38,440 nucleotides of DNA from an uncultured Eubacteriales bacterium (GTDB lineage Bacteria > Bacillota > Clostridia > Oscillospirales > Acutalibacteraceae), in contig CAKSSR010000018.1 of NCBI GenBank assembly GCA_934489735.1, positions 1 through 38,440 of the forward strand, written 5' to 3'. Of the stretch, positions 32,800-38,440 are shown piece by piece. The stretch's first letter is position 1; each line of letters begins with the position of its first letter. Below the pieces are notes generated by a model. It made no database searches. It was not told the DNA's origin and worked only from the letters and a program-made list of their open reading frames with translations. The translations under genes were made by a program, and so were the position numbers.

Positions 32800-35064
32800 T
32801 TACGTCCTTTTGAATTGCTTTTCTATATTTTTCTTAGATAAAACGATGCAAACCGGTCTACCATGTGGGCAATTCGTAATATTCGGATTATCATTCCATT
32901 TCTTAATTATGTCTTGAAGTTCAACATCTCTGCTGCGTTTTCCTGCCTTTATAGCTGCCCTACATGCTATGTTCTTATAAAGCCATTCAATTTTATCTGC
33001 ATTTATATTATTCTTATTGTCGTCTATGTATCCTGCTATTTCAATTATCAAATTACTTACGTCATCTATACTAACAAAAGTAGGAATGCTCTTAACTATT
33101 ATATATCCCGCCTTAGAATCTTCTATTCCAAATCCCATTTCACTCATTATGTCAATGTTTTCTATTATTGTCGAATACTCTTTCTTTTCCAACGTGACAC
33201 GAATAGGAGTCAATATAATCTGAGACAAAATCTTATTATTTTTTGCTTTCAGTTGATCATATATATATCTTTCATGAAATGCATGCTTATCTATTATTAT
33301 TAAATCTTCATTTTTTTGTAATAAAACATACGTATCGAATATTTCTCCTAAAAGTCTTCCTGGCTTATCCTTATCATCAACAAACTTTTCTTGACTTTTT
33401 GCTGTTGCCAATTCCTTTTCTTCTTTAATATTACAGTCATTATCAATTTTTTCTTGCTTAGGCAAACCAATTTTCTCTTTTTTTATCATATTAACAGTTA
33501 ATTTCTTAGGGACAAATATTTCTGGCTCATCATTTTCTTCTTTAAGCTTAGAATTTTCTATTTCGTCGTCTCCAGTATCCGGGGCACACGGTGATATTTC
33601 CCTGCAGTCTTGATACTTTTCTTCGTAATTTCTAATGAACTCTTTAATTTCTTTCTTCTTTTCCTCTATTTTTTTCTCTTCCGCTCTTTTCTCCTCTATC
33701 TTTTTCTCTTCCATTTTCATCTTTTCTATTCTATTTTCTTCTTGCTCTCTTTGTTTTTGAAAATTATTAATTCTGTTCATCACTTCGTCTAAAACCGTAT
33801 CACTATTGTCACGCTTACTTGAAGAAATCTGAAACGATGCTTTCACTTTTGGCTCTTTATCCTTATTTGATATATCTGTCCGATTAAATCCATCATAGCT
33901 TGGCTTAATCTCGTCCAAATTTTTATTATATATACTCTTTTCTACTGGTCTTACAAAATTATTTCTTTCTATTTCTTTATCAAGCTCGTTGAAGTCATAT
34001 CTTACATTCGATCTGTTATTTATTATCGCATTTCTAACAGATCTATAGACTATATCAAATATCGGCTTCTCATTTGCAAATTTTATTTCCACTTTTGCTG
34101 GATGTACATTGACATCAACAAGACTTGCATCTATGTCTATAAATAAAACACATGAAGGATGCTTGCCTGACATTATAAATCCACTGTATGCTTCCTCTAA
34201 AGCAGCATAACCTGTTTTTGTCTTGACATACCTACCGTTTACAAAAAAGTGTTGCATATTTCTATTTGGCCTTACATATTCCTTCTTCGAAGTAAACCCA
34301 GATATATTAATTCCTTGATAATCATAGCCTACTGGTAGCAGCGAGTCACAAAATTCTTTTCCATAGATAGAAAATATGCAAGATTTTAAATCCTTATTTC
34401 CCAATGTCTTTAACATTTTCTTCCCGTCTTTTACAAATCCGAATGATATCTCAGGATGTGATAACGAGACCCTATCCATTATAGATGCAATTGCATTTGA
34501 TTCTGTTATTTCTTTCTTCAAAAACTTCTTGCGCGCTGGTATATTGTAAAACAAATCTTTTATTACAAACGTAGTCCCTATTTCGCATCCAATATCGCTT
34601 AAAATTGGTTCATCTGGTCCACTTATATTGCATTTTGTTCCAACTATTTCATCTTCTGCCCTTGTTGTTAGTTCTACTTTAGAAACCGCTGAAATCGATG
34701 CAAGTGCTTCTCCTCTAAAACCTAACGTCCCTATTCTATCAAGATCTGTCACTTTGCTTATCTTGCTAGTCGCATGCCTTAAAAATGCTTTTGGAACATC
34801 TTCTTTTCGTATCCCGCACCCATTGTCTGATACTTTCATATATGTAGTCCCGCCATTTTTTATCTCAACATCTATAAAAGTCGCCCCCGAATCAATAGAA
34901 TTCTCAACCAACTCTTTTATTACTGATGCAGGTCGCTCTATTACTTCTCCTGCTGCTATAAGTTCAGCTATGTCTCTACTTAAAACATTTATCCTATTAT
35001 TATTATTTTTTTTATCATATATCATAATATGTTTAGGAAGCGTGAATTTTACTTCACAGCTCAA
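32800..35064 (-). CDS. mutL: DNA mismatch repair protein MutL
   Basis: This 754-residue protein starts at TTG with AAGGGAG 7 nt upstream. The N-terminal GHKL ATPase shows VIERPASVIKELVENSIDSGA, VSDNGCGI and LGFRGEALASI. A charged linker (~370-560) contains a Glu/Lys repeat (EEKKIEEKRAEEKK). The C-terminal dimerisation/endonuclease domain includes DKHAFHERYIYD from Asp592, CRAAIKAGK and CPHGRP. The classical nuclease motif is DQHAxxExxxxE; here Gln is Lys and the last Glu is Asp. The zinc-site CPHGRP motif remains, so nuclease activity is plausible but not assured. MutL couples MutS mismatch detection to strand nicking; mutS is not in this window. Confidence 0.96.
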   Translation of the reverse strand: MSCEVKFTLPKHIMIYDKKNNNNRINVLSRDIAELIAAGEVIERPASVIKELVENSIDSGATFIDVEIKNGGTTYMKVSDNGCGIRKEDVPKAFLRHATSKISKVTDLDRIGTLGFRGEALASISAVSKVELTTRAEDEIVGTKCNISGPDEPILSDIGCEIGTTFVIKDLFYNIPARKKFLKKEITESNAIASIMDRVSLSHPEISFGFVKDGKKMLKTLGNKDLKSCIFSIYGKEFCDSLLPVGYDYQGINISGFTSKKEYVRPNRNMQHFFVNGRYVKTKTGYAALEEAYSGFIMSGKHPSCVLFIDIDASLVDVNVHPAKVEIKFANEKPIFDIVYRSVRNAIINNRSNVRYDFNELDKEIERNNFVRPVEKSIYNKNLDEIKPSYDGFNRTDISNKDKEPKVKASFQISSSKRDNSDTVLDEVMNRINNFQKQREQEENRIEKMKMEEKKIEEKRAEEKKIEEKKKEIKEFIRNYEEKYQDCREISPCAPDTGDDEIENSKLKEENDEPEIFVPKKLTVNMIKKEKIGLPKQEKIDNDCNIKEEKELATAKSQEKFVDDKDKPGRLLGEIFDTYVLLQKNEDLIIIDKHAFHERYIYDQLKAKNNKILSQIILTPIRVTLEKKEYSTIIENIDIMSEMGFGIEDSKAGYIIVKSIPTFVSIDDVSNLIIEIAGYIDDNKNNINADKIEWLYKNIACRAAIKAGKRSRDVELQDIIKKWNDNPNITNCPHGRPVCIVLSKKNIEKQFKRT

Positions 35065-35110
35065 TAAAATTCTCCCTTGTTTTCCTTTCTATTAGATTTT
35101 TTTATCAATA

Positions 35111-35169
35111 TACAAACAAAGGCTTTAGCAAAATAATCGTTCATCACTATACTTTGCAGCAGCCTTTTG
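35111..35169 (-). terminator. Hairpin between alaS and mutL
   Basis: Minus strand CAAAAGGCT (35169-35161) pairs with AGCCTTTG (35124-35117) with one bulged A and a ~36-nt loop, followed by TTTGTATATTG. It is a possible partial terminator of alaS. Since mutL has no clear promoter here, read-through is likely. Confidence 0.45.
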
Positions 35170-35188
35170 TAAGTTCACTTTATTTTTT

Positions 35189-37789
35189 TCAAATATTTTT
35201 AATTACTTCGTTTACTATCTCATCCGCTTCTATTCCTTTTATCCCTCCAGCACTAGCAAATCTAGCATTTCCACCACCTTTTCCTCCAATGTTTGCAATT
35301 ACTTTCTTTAATATACTTTGAGAATTATATTCCTTTTCTCTATTGCATGATGTACAGATGCATAAATTCTTTATTTCTTTATTTAATACAAATATTGTCA
35401 ATCCATCCACTCTATCTGTCAATTCCATTATTTCTTCTCTAGGAACTTTTTCAAATGAATCTGATATTACAATGGCATATTTAATCCCTTTGTCACTTTG
35501 GATATATCTTATGTCTGCTTCTCTTATTTTACCGCTCTCTTCATGCTTTTTAGATAAATTTATGCCTTCTAGTTTCTTTATTATGCCGTCTGGTTTAACC
35601 TTTAATATAGCTGAGGTGTCATTTATTATAGCTCTTTCATTATTTATATAATTTAAAGCTTCTTCCCCCGTAACCGCTGTAATTCTTTTTATTCCTTTAC
35701 CAATGCCTTCTGCATTCAAAATTATAAATAATCCTATATTCCCAGTATAAGAAGTGTGAGTTCCGCCACACAATTCGTGAGAAATGTCACCAAAATTCAC
35801 TACTCTTACTACATCTGAATACTTATTCTCAAATAAGGCCATTACATCTTCCTTTAAGGCTTCTTCTAGTGACTTTTCTTGAACATCTAATGCTACGTTC
35901 GACCTGATATAAGAATTTACTAGCTTCTCTATAGCAAATATATGTTGCATGTCTATTTTGCTATCACAATTGAAGTCAAATCTTAATCTGTCCTTGTCTA
36001 CTTTTGATCCAGCTTGATTTAATTCTTTACCAAATGTCTCTTTGAGTGCCCTGTGTAATAAATGTACTGCCGAATGGTTGTTTGCAATCATTTGTCTAAT
36101 ATCTTTGTCAACTTCTGTCGTTACTACGTCTCCTACTTTAATCTCTCCGCTTGAGATCTTTCCAATATGGACAAAGACTCCCTCATTTGTCTTTTGAACA
36201 TCCTCTAATTCCATCTTAAAGTTGTCATTAAATATCTCACCTTTGTCGGCACATTGCCCACCAGATTCTGCATAAAAGCTAGTTTTGTCTAGTATTAGCA
36301 AGATTTCATCACCCGCTTTTGCAGATTCTTTAAATTCTCCTTCTACGATTATATTATTGACCTTAGCATTTTCAGTTAGTTTATCATAGCCTACAAAGTC
36401 TGTCCTTTGTAATCCTTGCAAAATTTCCATATTTTTTATATTCGACCCACCACTTGATAAGTTCCCTTGTACTTGTTTCGATATGTCTTTGTGATGCTCA
36501 AATAATTTGTTAAATCCCTCTTCATCTAGATCAAGATCGTTATCCCTTGCAAAATCTTTCGTAATTTCAAATGGCAAGCCATAAGTCGTTCTAAGCTCAA
36601 ATGCTTCTTCTGCAGTAATCTTGCCTATGCTTTTTATTTCCCTGAGTCTCTTAAATCCTTCAGATAGAACTTTGCTAAATTGCCCGCTCTCTTTATTGAA
36701 CTCATTTATAATAAACTCTCTGTTTTCTTTGAATGTCGGGAATAAATCTTTATACTTATCTAGAATAAATTCTAATACTTTATTAAAATTAAATTCCTTC
36801 TCTTTGGCTTTTTCAGCTATGAGTAAACATTTCCTTATTAATTTCCTCGGGATATAACCTCTTCCTTCATTGGAAGGTCTGACTTTCTCTGATAAAATTA
36901 AAGCTAATGTCCTTAAATGATCTGTTAGTATTAAAATGTCTCTCTCAGGCATGCTTTTCCCATTCAATTGCTCTTCTATACAGTCTCTTATCGGCCTCAA
37001 TAAGTCAGTTTCATATACTGAACTGTATCCGCCTAAAACCATTCCTAATCTTTCTAACCCAGCTCCTGTGTCTACGCTGGTAAAACTCAACTTTTTGTAA
37101 GTCCCGTCTGCCTGTTTGTTGAATTGCATGAATACTCCTGCATTCCATATCTCTATGTACCTGGACTTAGTGTCGAATTCCCCTCCTGGTACGTACTCAG
37201 TTCCTTCCCCTGTATCATAAAAGACTTCAGTACATGGTCCACATGGTCCAGTCTCTGCTGTCGGTCCCCAAAAATTATCGTCCTTCCCGCATGATACTAT
37301 ATGAGACTCGTCTATCCCTGCTTCTTTCCAATATTGCTTGGCTTCTAGATCTTCGCCCAATCCTAGCTCATCGTCTCCCGCAAATATGGTCACATATAAT
37401 TTTTCCTTAGATATTTCTAGTGATTCCGTAAGAAATCTAAATGCTAAAGATATTGCTTCCTTCTTGAAGTAATCATTTATTGACCAACTTCCTAACATTT
37501 GAAAGCTTGTTAAGTGATGTCTGTCTCCTACTTCATCCAAGTCTATTGTCCTAATACATGGTTGCACGTTACATAGCCTCGGACATGGCGGTTTTTCTTC
37601 GCCAGTAAAATACCTTTTAAGCGGTGCCATCCCTGCGTTGATAAATAATAAAGTAGGATCATTTTTAGGTACTATCGATGAGTTCCCTATTCTTAAATGA
37701 TTATTATTTTCAAAAAATTCTAAAAATTTATTTCTAATTTCTATTGTAGATATATTCATAATTAAATTAGGTTGCCAAAACGTATTCAT
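35189..37789 (-). CDS. alaS: Alanyl-tRNA synthetase
   Basis: This 866-residue class II synthetase charges tRNA(Ala). The aminoacylation core includes NAGMAPLKRYFTGEEKPPC, QMLGSWSINDYFKKEAI, GPTAETGPCGPCTEVFYD and DTGAGLERLG. The editing domain has NNHSAVHLLHRAL and CGGTHTSYTGN, the zinc-binding HxxxH and CxxxH residues. The C-terminal glycine-rich GGKGGGNARFASAGG completes it. I start at ATG 37789, where AGAGAGG lies 11 nt upstream. An ATG ten codons later gives the more usual N-terminus MNISTIEIRNKFL but has no SD. No T-box leader is present, although alaS of Firmicutes often has one. It heads the long minus-strand run. Confidence 0.97.
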   Translation of the reverse strand: MNTFWQPNLIMNISTIEIRNKFLEFFENNNHLRIGNSSIVPKNDPTLLFINAGMAPLKRYFTGEEKPPCPRLCNVQPCIRTIDLDEVGDRHHLTSFQMLGSWSINDYFKKEAISLAFRFLTESLEISKEKLYVTIFAGDDELGLGEDLEAKQYWKEAGIDESHIVSCGKDDNFWGPTAETGPCGPCTEVFYDTGEGTEYVPGGEFDTKSRYIEIWNAGVFMQFNKQADGTYKKLSFTSVDTGAGLERLGMVLGGYSSVYETDLLRPIRDCIEEQLNGKSMPERDILILTDHLRTLALILSEKVRPSNEGRGYIPRKLIRKCLLIAEKAKEKEFNFNKVLEFILDKYKDLFPTFKENREFIINEFNKESGQFSKVLSEGFKRLREIKSIGKITAEEAFELRTTYGLPFEITKDFARDNDLDLDEEGFNKLFEHHKDISKQVQGNLSSGGSNIKNMEILQGLQRTDFVGYDKLTENAKVNNIIVEGEFKESAKAGDEILLILDKTSFYAESGGQCADKGEIFNDNFKMELEDVQKTNEGVFVHIGKISSGEIKVGDVVTTEVDKDIRQMIANNHSAVHLLHRALKETFGKELNQAGSKVDKDRLRFDFNCDSKIDMQHIFAIEKLVNSYIRSNVALDVQEKSLEEALKEDVMALFENKYSDVVRVVNFGDISHELCGGTHTSYTGNIGLFIILNAEGIGKGIKRITAVTGEEALNYINNERAIINDTSAILKVKPDGIIKKLEGINLSKKHEESGKIREADIRYIQSDKGIKYAIVISDSFEKVPREEIMELTDRVDGLTIFVLNKEIKNLCICTSCNREKEYNSQSILKKVIANIGGKGGGNARFASAGGIKGIEADEIVNEVIKNI

Positions 37790-37843
37790 AATACAGTCAA
37801 CCTCTCTCCTTTCGCACTTATTGTTTTAAATGCACTATAAAAA

Positions 37844-37872
37844 ATTTTATCACGTTCCACACATTTTTGCAA
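37844..37872 (-). promoter_or_regulatory. SigmaA promoter of alaS
   Basis: Minus strand: TTGCAA (37872-37867), 17-bp spacer, TAAAAT (37849-37844) with an extended TGA before the -10. It lies about 55 bp upstream of the start; the short leader leaves no room for a T-box. Confidence 0.75.
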
Positions 37873-38107
37873 GTATCATATCAAAATGATTAATCATACT
37901 TCTTTAATCCTGAAATTTGTTAAAAGTTTAAATAAGACTCTCTGCTATTTTCTAAATTTGCTTTTACTCAGTAGGAGTTTGTCACATTTTTCATGCACTC
38001 TTTCACATTTACCTAAGTTCGAAGCCTGTATTTAGTACTTTTCTCAATTGATTCTTCTGCTTTTACTTCTTGTTCCCCTCAATTTTTCTGCCATATTCAA
38101 TCCTTTC
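37873..38107. other. Intergenic region between alaS and the nuclease remnant
   Basis: No intact gene is seen. On the minus strand, short frames just beyond 38108 (for example one reading MAEKLRGTRSKSRRIN) suggest frameshifted remains of the C-terminal part of the PD-(D/E)XK gene. The T-box consensus is absent. Confidence 0.4.
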
Positions 38108-38440
38108 TCAGTTTAGCACCTTCTTCTCGTCCTTTTTATATTTTTTCCCCCTGCCCAATCTTGCTATTACCATTCTCTGTAGGTCATAATCTTCTGGTTT
38201 ATCTGGACATTCCCCTATTAAATCCTCTTTTATCATCCTGTAGCCTGTTGTTGTGCCTGCTTCTTTCTTTGGCACGTTTAGGCATATCCAAATTGTATAT
38301 ACTTTCTTCAATTTATTGAAGTCTGACCCTAAAAATTCTATGCCATACTGTGATGAAATCAGTCTACTTAAATAATATGTCCCTATTTTTTCTATTCAAT
38401 ATCCAGGCCTGTAGTTGTTCTGCGCCTCTATATTGATTAT
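38108..38440 (-). pseudogene. PD-(D/E)XK nuclease family transposase, third copy, broken by a stop codon
   Basis: Reading from the right edge, the frame gives IINIEAQNNYRPGY, a TGA stop at 38396-38398, then IEKIGTYYLSRLISSQYGIEF, and ends at 38108 after EKKVLN. The plus-strand copies at the left end have CGA where this copy has TGA, so a C-to-T change created the stop. The sequence is clearly homologous to the other copies but not identical, and it differs after MVIAR, the same point at which the left copies diverge. It is not a functional gene. Its orientation is opposite to the two left copies. Confidence 0.8.

Noticed and set aside
37790..38100. T-box riboswitch upstream of alaS
   Set aside because: The T-box consensus (AGGGTGGNACCGCG type) is absent and a good promoter lies only about 55 bp before the start.

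Overview
The window is AT-rich, low-GC Gram-positive DNA. It has strong AGGAGG-type Shine-Dalgarno (SD) sites, frequent TTG starts, and DivIVA, SepF and a SpoVD-type PBP with PASTA repeats. A member of the Clostridia (Bacillota) fits best; I do not assign a genus. Every call was made by reading the sequence; no database was searched.

Layout. (1) 1-1700 is mobile-element debris: two copies of the 3' part of a PD-(D/E)XK nuclease/transposase gene sharing an exact 372-bp repeat, then a structured remnant that looks like an IS200/IS605 right end (orphan omega-RNA) without tnpB. A third, broken nuclease copy in the opposite orientation closes the window at 38108-38440. (2) 1785-2550 (minus) is the conserved yceD(DUF177)-rpmF pair with a good promoter. 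(3) 2925-10252 is an accessory stretch: a 1,518-residue secreted beta-helix protein with a DnaJ-like cysteine-rich insert, a divergent stand-alone HipA-like kinase, and a membrane M48-type metallopeptidase. (4) tRNA-Leu(GAG) is followed by a shortened division/wall cluster on the minus strand: PBP (spoVD/ftsI), mraY, ftsW, murG. It lacks the murC-F genes that often sit between these, and it has a long structured leader. (5) 16797-18092 (plus) is the most unusual gene: a GH25 lysozyme whose N-terminus is not a Sec signal but a Nif11-like double-glycine leader of the kind normally found on RiPP and bacteriocin precursors. (6) 18276-24277 holds a ROK sugar kinase (minus), a plus-strand run tcdA - pyk - tmcAL, and a secreted serpin with its own promoter. 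(7) 24328-37789 is a long minus-strand housekeeping run read from alaS: alaS, mutL, miaA, an HlyD-like membrane protein, yggS, an unlisted 28-codon ORF, sepF, divIVA, lspA, rluD, ppk1.

How it fits together. The central and right parts cover lipid II synthesis and septal wall building (MraY, MurG, FtsW, PBP), Z-ring and pole proteins (SepF, DivIVA), lipoprotein maturation (LspA) and tRNA/translation upkeep (AlaS, MiaA, TcdA, TmcAL, RluD). The accessory genes point to the cell surface and to interaction with neighbours or host: the giant beta-helix protein, the leader-bearing lysozyme and the serpin. No C39 peptidase/ABC transporter able to process the lysozyme leader lies in the window, so the exporter must be elsewhere if the model is right.

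Start codons: ftsW, rluD, sepF and mutL appear to start with TTG, each behind a clear SD sequence. The starts given for ftsW, sepF, the ROK kinase and the giant protein are shorter than the longest open frame, for the reasons stated in each entry.
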